The notes under the pieces are model-generated. The model was not told where the DNA came from. It ran no database searches and was given only the letters and a program-made list of their open reading frames with translations. Of a stretch of DNA of 64,000 nt, positions 11,044-19,974 are shown in pieces; position 1 is the first letter of the stretch; each line of letters opens with the position of its first letter. Origin of the DNA: Burkholderia contaminans (GTDB taxonomy: Bacteria > Pseudomonadota > Gammaproteobacteria > Burkholderiales > Burkholderiaceae); contig NZ_CP090642.1 of the NCBI RefSeq assembly GCF_029633825.1, forward strand, positions 434,001 through 498,000, in the 5' to 3' direction. Made by a program: the position numbers and the translations under genes.

Positions 11044-12300
11044 TCACAGCCAGCCGACCGGCACGGCGGCCAGCAGCCGTCGCGCGGTCGCGCTGTTGAC
11101 GCCGAAAGCAGGGCGGCGGCGGCGCTCGACCGCATGCGCGGCCATCGCCGCGATGCGCGCGCCGAGCCCGACGCCGACGCCCCACGACGGCGCGGCGACA
11201 CCGAGTTCGAGCAACGTCGCGGCCGTCAGGAAATCGATGTTCGGGCGCAACGCGCGGCGGGCGTCGGCTTGCGCGCAGCACGCGTCGAACAGCGTCATGT
11301 ACGCGCCGTCGAAGCCTTGCGCCGCGAACCGCGCGCGCATGTGCGGCGGACGCGGGTCGGCGACGAACAGCGGATGGCCGAAGCCGTACAGCGTGCGTTT
11401 CGCATCGAGCGCGGCATCGATTGCCGCGCGCCCGGTTGCGTCGAGCGCGGCAGGCGGTGCGCCGGTGCCGCCCGGGACCGACTGCGCGAGCGCGGCGAGC
11501 CAGTGCATCGCTTCGAGCGCCGCGCCGACGTGCGACGGCCCGCTCGCAAGGAAACCGGACGCGATGGCCTGCGTGAGCGTGACGCCGGTGCCGATCGCGA
11601 CACGCGGCGCGAGCACGGTCGGCGTGATGTAGCCGAAGCCCGCGTGCCACGCGACGAGCAGCATGTCCATTGCGGCTTGCGCCGGGGCGTCGTTGCGCGT
11701 CGCGCCGGTCAGCACGAGCATGCGTTGCGCGTGGCTCGACGTGCCGGCGAGCGATGCGCCGATCGAGTCGTCGCGTGCGGCGAACGGGCGGCCTTCGATT
11801 GCCGCGTGCAGCAGGAACGGCGCGGCCGCCGCGCATAGCAGCATCGTGTCGAGATCCGCGTCGTCCGGTGCTTCGCCGTGCACACGGGCCGCCACGTCGT
11901 CGAAGCCGCGCAGCAGGCCGGACGCCGCGGCAAACACCGGCGCGACACCCGCCGCGCCGAGATCCGCGGCGACGGACTGCGCGGCGGAGCCGGGCGCCAG
12001 TGCATCGGCGAACGCCGCGAGCCGCGCGCCGATTGCCGCCTCGTGTGCGCGATGCTCGGCGCTGCCGGGCGCGACGTCGAACCACAGGTGCGCGAGCGCG
12101 CCTTCGAACGTCGTCGCGCCGATCAGCGCGTTCAGGTCGAGATCGCGCACGCGCAGCGCTTCGGGTTCGAGCGTCGCGCCGTCGATGTCGGTGCCGCGAT
12201 GGCGGGTCGCCGGGCGGCCGAGCAGGTTGCGCGGCGCGTCGCCAACTGAAGTAGGCATGGCGGTCGAAGCGGTCGCGCCGGAATCGAGCGTCGTATCCAT
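11044..12300 (-). CDS. Citrate synthase-family protein in a biosynthetic operon
   Basis: A 418-residue homologue of citrate/2-methylcitrate synthases. The catalytic residues of the family appear conserved: His247 in GPSHVGA, His299 in GFGHPLF and Asp346 in RPNIDF. Core citrate synthases have GPLHGGAN at the first site, so the SHVG variant suggests an altered substrate. It may condense an acyl-CoA with a 2-oxo acid to give a tricarboxylate-like or branched building block. The start at 12300 lies 1 base after the stop of the acyl-CoA dehydrogenase gene. The N-terminal 25 residues look disordered. Confidence 0.85.
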   Translation of the reverse strand: MDTTLDSGATASTAMPTSVGDAPRNLLGRPATRHRGTDIDGATLEPEALRVRDLDLNALIGATTFEGALAHLWFDVAPGSAEHRAHEAAIGARLAAFADALAPGSAAQSVAADLGAAGVAPVFAAASGLLRGFDDVAARVHGEAPDDADLDTMLLCAAAAPFLLHAAIEGRPFAARDDSIGASLAGTSSHAQRMLVLTGATRNDAPAQAAMDMLLVAWHAGFGYITPTVLAPRVAIGTGVTLTQAIASGFLASGPSHVGAALEAMHWLAALAQSVPGGTGAPPAALDATGRAAIDAALDAKRTLYGFGHPLFVADPRPPHMRARFAAQGFDGAYMTLFDACCAQADARRALRPNIDFLTAATLLELGVAAPSWGVGVGLGARIAAMAAHAVERRRRPAFGVNSATARRLLAAVPVGWL

Positions 12301-12301
12301 G

Positions 12302-14152
12302 TCATTCCACCTGCGCAAGTTCTTCGCTGCTGACGCTGATTGCCGCATGCGCCATCGCGGCGATCACGGCCGCGTGCTGATCCACTACAGGCAGCACGTT
12401 CGCGAAGTAGTAGCGCGCGCTTTTCAGCTTGCCGCGATAGAACGCGAGTTCGGCCGGCGTATCGGCGGTGTCCGGTGCGTCGAGCCGGCGCGCGGCGATC
12501 GTCGCCGATTCGAGCAGCACCCACGCCGATGTGACCACGCCGAACATCTCGAGAAAGCGCGTGTAGAACTGGCTGCTGCGGTGCGTATGGCCGTCCTGCA
12601 CGTCGCGCGCGATGTCGTCGAGCGCGGTGGCGATCCGGTCGGCGCCCGTGCGCAGCGCATCGAACAGCGGGCGCAGCTCCGCATGCGTGCCGGTGTGATG
12701 CTGGCGCGCGAGGAATACGTCGAGTTCGTCGCGGTAGTACTGGATCAGCCGCGAATGGCGGCCGAAACCGAGCTTGTCGCGCACGAGATCCTGCGCCTGG
12801 ATGTAGTTCGTGCCTTCCCAGATCGACAGGATCTTCACGTCGCGCGCGTTCTGCTCGACGGGGCTCGCATCGGTATAGCCGAGCCCGCCGTGCACCTGGA
12901 TCGCGGTTTCGCAGATCCGCCACGCTTGGTCGGAGATGAACGCCTTGCAGATCGGCGTCAGCAGCAGCTGGAGCTTGCGGTGGCGCTCGATCTCGGCCGG
13001 ATCGGCATCGGGCGTCGCTTCGAGCATCGCCGCGCGCGTGGCGGTCGCGGCGAGCTTGCCGAGCAGGCCGCGGCAGCCGTCGACGCGGCTCTTCATGTCG
13101 ACCAGCATGCGTTGCACGTCCGCGTGCTCGACGATCGCGACGCGCGCTGCGTTGGTGTTCGACGCGCGCTCGATCGGCCGGCCCTGCAGCCGGCGGCCCG
13201 CATACTCGACCGCATGCAGGTACGCGCTCGACGCGACACCGACGCCGAACATCCCGGTGCTCATCCGCGCCTGGTTCATCAGCGGCATCAGCTGCAGCAG
13301 GCCGACGTTGCGCCTTCCGCCGAGCAGCCAGCCCCTGGTCGTGCCGTTCGCGCCGAACACCAGGTGCGTGTTCGCGCAGCCCTTGAGCCCCATCTTGCGC
13401 GGCAGGCCGATGCAGTCGACATGGTTCGATTGCAGCTCGCCCGTCTCCTCGTCCGGCCAGAAGCGCGGCACGATGAGGCACGACAGCGAGAACGAGTCCG
13501 GCGACGCGGTGTCGATGCGGCCGAGCACGAAATACAGCGTGTTCTCGGTCAGTTCGTGCATGCCGGCCGAGATGTAGACCTTCTCGCCGTCGATTGCGTA
13601 GATGTCGCGTTCGAGCGGCGTCGCGCGCAGCGCGACCGCGGTGAGGTCGGTGCCGGCCTGCGGTTCGGTCGCGCAGAAGCACGCATCCCAGCGGTACGCC
13701 TCGAGCGGGGCGATCAGCGCCTTCTGGTGCGGCGTGCCGTGCATCTGCAGCAGCTTGATCGCCGGGCGCGTGAAGCCGCCATACGTCATGAACGACGGGT
13801 TCGCGCCCATGAACATCTCGTAGATCATCTGCGTGACGATCGGCGGCAGCCCGTGCGCGGTGCCGAACAGCGTGTTCGACCATTCGTCGCGAAAGCGCGC
13901 CCATAGCGCATGGAAATGCGACGGAATGCGCACCTGACCGTCGTCGAGCAGCGTGCAGCCTTCGACGTCCGCCTGCTGGTAGCTGCGGCCGAGGTCGAGC
14001 GCGAAATCGCGTGCGCGCTCGAGCAGCGCATCGATCGACGCGCGGTCATGCGTGCCGTACAGGCCGTGTTCCGCGAGGAACCGCTTGTCGGCTTCGAACA
14101 GTTCCCACAGAAAGAAGCGCAGCTCGCGCAGGCTCACCTTGTAGGCGCTCAT
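12302..14152 (-). CDS. Acyl-CoA dehydrogenase (long form)
   Basis: A 616-residue FAD-dependent dehydrogenase of the long ACAD subfamily with a C-terminal extension. Recognisable parts are CFCATEPQAGTDL near residue 155 (FAD-binding loop), the central beta-domain phrase YAIDGEKVYISAG, the arginine-rich helix start MNQARMSTGMFGVG, and QVHGGLGYTDASPVEQNARDVK near residue 415 followed by WEGTNYIQAQDL. The last holds the catalytic region of long forms. An AAGGAG site precedes ATG 14152, whose first bases overlap the preceding stop (TGATG). It introduces an alpha,beta double bond into an acyl chain. It may be the gene called afcE in the afc cluster (recalled, not verified). Confidence 0.92.
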   Translation of the reverse strand: MSAYKVSLRELRFFLWELFEADKRFLAEHGLYGTHDRASIDALLERARDFALDLGRSYQQADVEGCTLLDDGQVRIPSHFHALWARFRDEWSNTLFGTAHGLPPIVTQMIYEMFMGANPSFMTYGGFTRPAIKLLQMHGTPHQKALIAPLEAYRWDACFCATEPQAGTDLTAVALRATPLERDIYAIDGEKVYISAGMHELTENTLYFVLGRIDTASPDSFSLSCLIVPRFWPDEETGELQSNHVDCIGLPRKMGLKGCANTHLVFGANGTTRGWLLGGRRNVGLLQLMPLMNQARMSTGMFGVGVASSAYLHAVEYAGRRLQGRPIERASNTNAARVAIVEHADVQRMLVDMKSRVDGCRGLLGKLAATATRAAMLEATPDADPAEIERHRKLQLLLTPICKAFISDQAWRICETAIQVHGGLGYTDASPVEQNARDVKILSIWEGTNYIQAQDLVRDKLGFGRHSRLIQYYRDELDVFLARQHHTGTHAELRPLFDALRTGADRIATALDDIARDVQDGHTHRSSQFYTRFLEMFGVVTSAWVLLESATIAARRLDAPDTADTPAELAFYRGKLKSARYYFANVLPVVDQHAAVIAAMAHAAISVSSEELAQVE

Positions 14153-15242
14153 CACGCGTCTCCTTCGATATCGAGCGCGGCATCGAGGCCGCCGGCGAGG
14201 TCGACGACGGCCGCTGCCGCCGCGCCATGCAGTGCCGCATCCCACACGAGCACCGTGCGGCGTTCGCCTTCGTCCAGCGCGCCGGCGAGCCGGATCAGCG
14301 CGGCCGCCGATTCGGCCGACGACAGATGGCCGTCCGATTCATGCTGGATGCGGGCGGCGACCGGGATCGATGCCGCGTCGGCCACGCGCGCCGCGAAGCC
14401 GGGATCGAAGCCGGGCGGCACGCACCAGTCGATCTGGCCGGCGCGCAGCCCGGCCATGTCGAGCGCGCGGCGGATCGCACGCGCGGCGACCGGCGCGAGC
14501 GTGTCGCGCAACGTGCCGGGCGCGTCGGCCCATGGGTCGGCGATCGACGGCCCGAATTCGACCGCGACGGACCGCACGCCGCCCCAGTCGGCCGGCTCGG
14601 GCGCCGGGCCCGCGCGCGACACGAGCAGCGCGGCGGCCGCGTCGCCGTAGCCGACCGGTCGCCGAACTGGCGGAAGAACGGGTAGAGCCACTTGTCGCTG
14701 AGGATCACGAGCGCCTGGTCGCCTTCGTCGAGCAGCCCGTCGAGCAGCATCAGCGCCGAATACCAGCCGAGCGTGCCGTTCTGGCCGAGCGCGAACGGCG
14801 TCACGCGCTGCAGGCCGAGCTCGTACTGCATGCGGCCGACGACCGAATCGCCGATGCCTTCGTTGAGCGCGCAGCTCGCGACGATCACGTGGGTCGTGCG
14901 GGCCAGCTGCCCGGAGCCGAGCTGGTCGCGCAGGTCGAGCGCCGCGTCGGCGGCGAGATCGGCGAGGCTGCGCCCGGGCGGCGCGACGCGCAGCGTGGGC
15001 CGCCCGCCCGGTGCGAGGCGCGTGCTTTCGTCAGCGGTCAGTGCGCCCATTCCGCGCGGCCGGGCAAAGCGCGCCTGCGGCAGCAGCAGGTGCCGGTAGC
15101 CGGGATGGCGTTCCTGCGCCTGGATCGCGCTGAACACGACCGAGGGCGGCAGCACCACGACGCCGCCCGACAGGGCCAGCGTGCCGGGCTCGGCGACGCG
15201 GCGCGCGCCGAGGCAGGTTTCATCGAGCGTCGACAGGGTCAT
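14152..15242 (-). pseudogene. KAS III-like (thiolase-fold) protein, interrupted by a one-base frameshift
   Basis: Two reading frames join into one KAS III-like protein of about 363 residues. The first runs from ATG 15242 to about 14658, the second from about 14656 to the stop at 14152. Restoring one C at about 14657 (minus strand GACCGG to GACCCGG) gives FGDPVGYGDAAAALLV, the expected GDGAGA-type strand of the family. The usual active-site Cys is absent: the corresponding segment reads ALGQNGTLGWYSAL. A GHLSSAES motif is kept near the C-terminus. Start overlaps the ligase stop (ATGA) and the end overlaps the next ATG, so operon architecture is intact. Frameshift may be a sequencing error. Without the Cys it may be a non-condensing partner or an acyltransferase relative. 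Confidence 0.75.
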
Positions 15243-16813
15243 GCGGCGGTCTCCTCGTTCGTGGGCGCGAACGCGTCGCGATACTGGTTTTTCAGCGCGG
15301 GGCGGTCGATCTTGCCGTTCGGGTTGCGCGGCAACGCCGGCAGCGGCTCGACGACGAGCGGGCTCATGTAGGTCGGCAGTGCGTCGCGGCAGGCGCGCGC
15401 GATGTCGGCGCGGCACGCGTCGGCGTCGAGCGTCGACACGACGCAGGCGGCGATCGCTTCGCCGAGCGAGGGGTGCGGCACGCCGAACACGGCGGCCTCG
15501 CGGATGTGGGGCAGCGCGAACAGCACGTCCTCGACTTCGGTCGGGCTGACGCGATAGCCGGACGTCTTGATCATGTCGTCGCCGCGCGCGACGAAATACA
15601 GGTAGCCGTCCGCGTCGCGCCGCACGATGTCGCCGGACCACACGGCGACGTCGGGGCGCGGAATCTCGCCGTGCCGGCGCGGCAGCGGGCGAAAGCGCTG
15701 CGCGGTCAGCTCGGGCCGGTTCCAGTAGCCGAGCGTGACGAACGCGCCGCGGTGCACGAGTTCGCCGGGCTCGTCGGCCGCGCATTCGCTGCCGTCCGCG
15801 CGCAGCACGAGGATTTCGGCGTTCGGTACCGCCTTGCCGATCGACGTCGGGCGCAGCGATGCGTCGGCCGGCGGCAGGTAGGTCGAGCGGAATGCCTCGG
15901 TCAGCCCGTACATCAGGTACGGCGCGGCGTTCGTGAACACCGCCTGCAGGCGATGCAGCAGCGGCGTCGCGAGATGGCCGCCGGTGTTCGCGAAGCGGCG
16001 GATCCGCGTGCGGGCCGTGTCGCTCCAGCCGGCGGACGCGAGCTGCATCCACAACGGCGGCACGCCGGTGATCGACGTCACGCCGAACGCGTCGCAATGG
16101 CGCGGCACTTCGGCCGGCTGCAGGAAGTCGAGCGGCGCATAGCACGCGCCGGCGGCCAGCGCGGTCGTGAGCTGGCTCAGGCCCGCGTCGAAGCTGAGCG
16201 GCAGCACGCCGAGCACGACGTCGTCGTCGGCCAGCCCCTGGTACGCCGCGACGCTGAACGCGCCCGACACGAGGTTGCGGTGCGACACGACCACGCCTTT
16301 CGGCTTGCCGGTCGAGCCGGACGTGTAGAGCAGCGCGGCGGGGTCGTCGTCCACCGGCCGGCCGGCGGGAGGCGATGCCGGCGTGTCGGTGCCGGCTGCG
16401 TGGATCGCGTCGGCCAGTTCCTCGATCAGCATCGCGCGTTCGCCGACGAGCGCGGCGAGCGCAGGCAGACGCTTCAACCGCTGCGCGCCGGTCATGAACA
16501 GCGCCGCGCCGCTGTCGGCGACGATGTGTTCGATCTGCGCTTCCTTCAACTGCGGATTGACCGGCACGAAGATCGCGCCGAGCGCGTTGGCCGCGAGCAT
16601 CGCGACCACGGTTTCGATGCGTTTCGGCGCGTAGATGGCGACGCGCTCGCCGGGCTGCACGCCGCGCGACGCGAGCGCGGCGGCCGCGCGGCGGACCGCG
16701 CGTGCGAGCTGTTCGTAGGTCATCGTGCCGCCGCCGTCGGCATACGCGGGATGCTGCGGCCAGCGCGCGGCGCCGTGTTCGAGCAGGTCGGCGACGCTGA
16801 TCAGGGCGTTCAT
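15239..16813 (-). CDS. AMP-forming acyl-CoA/acyl-ACP ligase
   Basis: A 524-residue member of the adenylate-forming (ANL) superfamily. The ATP loop YTSGSTGKPKG is at residues 163-173, YGLTEAF near residue 306 carries the A5 motif, SGDIVRRDADGYLYFVAR is the A7/A8 region, and the catalytic Lys is in RNPNGKIDR near residue 505. It resembles the ligases that pair with a fold-III PLP decarboxylase in other clusters, and indeed such a decarboxylase gene lies 24 bases upstream. It would activate a carboxylic or amino acid for transfer to CoA or a carrier protein. Confidence 0.92.
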   Translation of the reverse strand: MNALISVADLLEHGAARWPQHPAYADGGGTMTYEQLARAVRRAAAALASRGVQPGERVAIYAPKRIETVVAMLAANALGAIFVPVNPQLKEAQIEHIVADSGAALFMTGAQRLKRLPALAALVGERAMLIEELADAIHAAGTDTPASPPAGRPVDDDPAALLYTSGSTGKPKGVVVSHRNLVSGAFSVAAYQGLADDDVVLGVLPLSFDAGLSQLTTALAAGACYAPLDFLQPAEVPRHCDAFGVTSITGVPPLWMQLASAGWSDTARTRIRRFANTGGHLATPLLHRLQAVFTNAAPYLMYGLTEAFRSTYLPPADASLRPTSIGKAVPNAEILVLRADGSECAADEPGELVHRGAFVTLGYWNRPELTAQRFRPLPRRHGEIPRPDVAVWSGDIVRRDADGYLYFVARGDDMIKTSGYRVSPTEVEDVLFALPHIREAAVFGVPHPSLGEAIAACVVSTLDADACRADIARACRDALPTYMSPLVVEPLPALPRNPNGKIDRPALKNQYRDAFAPTNEETAA

Positions 16814-16837
16814 GATCGGCTTCTCTCTCAGGTTGGT

Positions 16838-18013
16838 CTAGGCGGGCCGCACGTACACGTGCGCGGCTTCGTGGGACAGGAAATGCGCCATCGAGTACGT
16901 GCGGTGATAGGCGCCGCAGCGCGCGAACACGGCGATGTCGCCGACCTGCGGCGGCGCGCTCGTGTCGTCGCGGCCGATCACGTCCGCGCGGCTGCACGTG
17001 CTGCCGACGTAGATCGTCGGCACACCACGCGCCGGCTGAGCCGGCGAGCGGCGCACGAGTGAAGGCGCGGCCAGGCGGCGCATCACCGACTCGGTCTGCG
17101 CAAGCAGGAACGCATGCGACAGCCCGCCGTCGCACACGGCGATCGTGCGGTCCTGCCACGTCTTCACTGCGACGACGCGCGTCGCGAACACGCCCGCATC
17201 GGCGAAGATCGCGCGGCCGGATTCATGCGCGAGCGAGTACTGGCCGGCGAGCGGCGCGAGTGCGGTCGCATAGCGTTCGAACGCGGCATCGCCCGGATGA
17301 TCGTCGGCAAAGCCGCCGCCGAGACTCAGCGACGCGAGCGGCGCGCCGTTGGCGGGCGCGAGATCGCGCGCGAGCGCGGCGAGCCGCTCGGGCAGCACGA
17401 GCGTGTCGGGCTGCGTCGCGTCCTGGCGGATGAACGAATGCGGGCCGGAGAACACGTGCAGCCCGGCCACCGGGAAACCGGCAGCGGCGAGCGTGCGCAC
17501 CGCGTCGTGCGCCTCGTTCGGCGTCATCCCGAAGTGGTCGTGCCACAGCGCCCGTGCATCGTCGCCGGCCAGCGCGCCGGCATTCACGCGCAGCAGCACG
17601 GAGCCCGGCGTGCTGCCGCCGGCCGCCGCCTCGCGCGCCAGCGGTACGAAGCGCGCGACCGCGTCCGGGTTGTCGAGCACGAAGTGGCAGCGCGACGCGA
17701 GGCCGGCGCGCATGAACATCTCGTCCATCGACGGGTTGTTCAGGTAGCGCGGCGTCTTGATCCGGCCGATCACCGCATCGAGTTCGCCACGGCTCGCGAG
17801 TTCGACGCCATCCTCATACGCATGCGCGCAGCGGGCGAGCATGTCCTGGTTCGGGTTCGCCTTCAGCGACACGATCAGCCGCGTGCCGAGCCGCGCCTTC
17901 AGCGACCGGTAGCGCGCGATCGCGACTTCCGGCTCGTACACGTAGCACGGCGTGCGCAGGTCGGCGATCCACGCGTGGTCGCCGGCGGGCGGAAGCGGGC
18001 GCTCAGGCGTCAT
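16838..18013 (-). CDS. PLP-dependent decarboxylase, fold III (DapDC/ODC type)
   Basis: A 391-residue alanine-racemase-fold decarboxylase. The PLP Lys is probably K51 in SLKANPN. Other signatures are HVFSGPHSF near residue 185, the phosphate-binding SLGGGFADD, ESGRAIFADAG, and the partner-site CSRAD with its Cys. These enzymes decarboxylate the D-centre of a diamino acid, or ornithine, lysine or related amino acids. Its neighbour ligase and KAS-like genes suggest it makes an amine building block for the operon's product. Gene start at 18013 overlaps the preceding stop by 11 bases. Confidence 0.92.
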   Translation of the reverse strand: MTPERPLPPAGDHAWIADLRTPCYVYEPEVAIARYRSLKARLGTRLIVSLKANPNQDMLARCAHAYEDGVELASRGELDAVIGRIKTPRYLNNPSMDEMFMRAGLASRCHFVLDNPDAVARFVPLAREAAAGGSTPGSVLLRVNAGALAGDDARALWHDHFGMTPNEAHDAVRTLAAAGFPVAGLHVFSGPHSFIRQDATQPDTLVLPERLAALARDLAPANGAPLASLSLGGGFADDHPGDAAFERYATALAPLAGQYSLAHESGRAIFADAGVFATRVVAVKTWQDRTIAVCDGGLSHAFLLAQTESVMRRLAAPSLVRRSPAQPARGVPTIYVGSTCSRADVIGRDDTSAPPQVGDIAVFARCGAYHRTYSMAHFLSHEAAHVYVRPA

Positions 18014-18986
18014 GGCGGCCCACCGGATGGAGCGTGGCGGCCGCGTACGCGCCGCAGTTCGACTGCATCACGCCGAGCACGCGCTGGCCGCGCGCGACCG
18101 CGTCGAGCCCGACGTCGGCCAGGTTGATCGGAAAATCCGAACAGCACGCGTGGCCGCGCGCATGGATGTTCTCCGCATAAAGCCGCTCGGCCGGCACGCG
18201 CATCGCGCGGCACAGTGCGTTCCAGCCGGGCAGGTCGGCGTTGTGCGGCAGCACGAGCTCGTACGCGTCGAGCGCGTGCGGCTCGAGCGCGACCGCCGCG
18301 TCGATCGCCTTGCGCGTGTACGGCCACTCCATCATGATCAGGTCGGCCTCGTTCGCGGCGACGGTATCCGAGCCGCGATGCCATTTCGCATGCGTCTCGA
18401 TCGCGATGCCGCCGAGCCGGTTCTTCGTGCTGTTGCGCGCGATCAGCATCGCGGCCGCGCCGTCGCACTGCACGCCCGTCATCTGCCGCATCCGGTAATC
18501 CTCGCCGTACACGCGGTCGGACGACACGACGAGCGCCGCGTCGAGCTGCGGATAGCGGCGCATCAGCGCGCGCACCGTCTCGATGCCGGCCGCGACCGAC
18601 ACGCAGTTCAGCTGCGCGACCGAGCCGAGCCACAACGGCTCGATGCCGAGCTGCGCGGCGAGCTCGTGCGGCAGGCTGCGCGGCGCGGGCGGCACGCTGA
18701 ACTGTTGCGTGTGGACGTGCACGATCGCGCCGATGTCGGACGGATGCACGTGCGCGGTGTCGAGCAGGCGACCGGCCGCGGCGATCGCGAGATCGGTCTC
18801 GCTCGTGTCGAGCGCCATGTGGAAATAGCGGCTGCCCGACTGCGCGATCGCCGCGGCCCGCTGCGCCGGGTAGTCGCGCTCGGCGGCCCAGGCCTCGATG
18901 TCGACGGGCAGGCCGGGCAGCTCGTAGGCCACCGCATCGATGCCGATCCAGAAATCGCGTGACGCTTGGGAGGAGGTCGTCGTCAT
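18003..18986 (-). CDS. KAS III-like acyltransferase/condensing enzyme
   Basis: A 327-residue thiolase-fold protein. The nucleophile is Cys128 in AQLNCVSVAAG, the second catalytic residue is probably His248 in LPHNADLPGW, and the third site, normally Asn in GNTSSAS, is replaced by GHACCSDFPINL with Asp284. A Cys-His-Asp set recalls the CerJ-type enzymes that transfer acyl groups to O or N rather than condensing chains. This is inference from motif comparison. It is embedded between the ferritin-like gene (3-base gap) and the decarboxylase. Confidence 0.87.
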   Translation of the reverse strand: MTTTSSQASRDFWIGIDAVAYELPGLPVDIEAWAAERDYPAQRAAAIAQSGSRYFHMALDTSETDLAIAAAGRLLDTAHVHPSDIGAIVHVHTQQFSVPPAPRSLPHELAAQLGIEPLWLGSVAQLNCVSVAAGIETVRALMRRYPQLDAALVVSSDRVYGEDYRMRQMTGVQCDGAAAMLIARNSTKNRLGGIAIETHAKWHRGSDTVAANEADLIMMEWPYTRKAIDAAVALEPHALDAYELVLPHNADLPGWNALCRAMRVPAERLYAENIHARGHACCSDFPINLADVGLDAVARGQRVLGVMQSNCGAYAAATLHPVGRHDA

Positions 18987-18989
18987 GGT

Positions 18990-19973
18990 TCAGTTGAGCG
19001 GCATTGCCGCGTAGTCGAGGACGTCGAGTTTTTCGAAGGTCGCCTGCACGGTCGGCGTGAGCAGGCCCATCTCGCGGATCGTCGGCACCAGGCGCCGGAA
19101 GATCGAGCGGCGGATCGAGCTGGAGACCGGCGACTCGCGCACCATCGCGCTGCATTCGCGCTTCGACAGCCCCATCGGTTCCCAGATGTCGTCCGCGCAC
19201 AGGTGCTCGTACAGCACGGCCGCGCCTTCGCAGACGAATTCCTCGCGCTCGCGCAGTTCGACCGCGCTCATCTCGGCATACACGCGGCACAGCGTGATCC
19301 GGCCGACCGCGAAGTGGCGCGATTCGTCGCGCTGGATCCTCACGAACAGGTCCTTGATGAACGGATCGGTGCTGTACGCGACGACGCTCTGGAAGATCGA
19401 CAGCGCAATGCCCTCGACGAGCACCTGCATCCCGAGGTTCGTCATGTCGAGCGCGCTGCTCGTGATCGTGTCGTGCAGCAGCCCCTTCAGCGAGCGGCTC
19501 ATCGGGTAGCTGACGTCGAGCTTCTCGTTCACGAGCTTCGCGTACGCCTCGACGTGGCGCGCTTCGTCCATCATCTGCGCGGCCGCGCACAGCCGCGCGC
19601 TCAGGCCGTTCTCGGCCGATGCGAGTTTCGATGCGCAGATCAGCGCGGCCTGCTCGCCGTGCAGGATCTGCGACAGCAGCCAGCCCTGCGCGTGGTGGCG
19701 CACCTCGCGCTTGTCGGTGTCCGAAAGCTTGCCCCACAGCTCGGTGCCGTAGATCAGCAGCGTCGGGTCGGGCATGCCGAGCGGGTTCGCCGGATCGAGA
19801 TCGTGGCTCCAGTCGACATCGGTCGCGACGTCCCACTGCGCGGCTTTCGCCTTTTCGTACAACCGGTTCAGCGCCTCTTCGCGCAGTGCGTAGTCGTTCG
19901 ACATCAGGGCGTCGACGGGCATCGACCAGCGGATGTCGGCCGTGTCCTGCATAACGTTGAGCGTGTCAGTCAT
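18990..19973 (-). CDS. Ferritin-like diiron oxygenase, first of two
   Basis: A 327-residue mainly helical protein with a complete diiron ligand set: Glu107 (HGEQ), Glu137 and His140 (DEARH), Glu187 (LVEGIA), and Glu217 and His220 (RDESRH). This arrangement is that of ferritin-like oxygenases and ribonucleotide-reductase-like proteins, including AurF-type N-oxygenases and acyl-desaturase relatives. A GGGGAG site lies upstream of ATG 19973. It could N-oxygenate the amine made by the decarboxylase, or desaturate an acyl chain; sequence does not decide. Confidence 0.85.
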   Translation of the reverse strand: MTDTLNVMQDTADIRWSMPVDALMSNDYALREEALNRLYEKAKAAQWDVATDVDWSHDLDPANPLGMPDPTLLIYGTELWGKLSDTDKREVRHHAQGWLLSQILHGEQAALICASKLASAENGLSARLCAAAQMMDEARHVEAYAKLVNEKLDVSYPMSRSLKGLLHDTITSSALDMTNLGMQVLVEGIALSIFQSVVAYSTDPFIKDLFVRIQRDESRHFAVGRITLCRVYAEMSAVELREREEFVCEGAAVLYEHLCADDIWEPMGLSKRECSAMVRESPVSSSIRRSIFRRLVPTIREMGLLTPTVQATFEKLDVLDYAAMPLN

Positions 19974-19974
19974 T

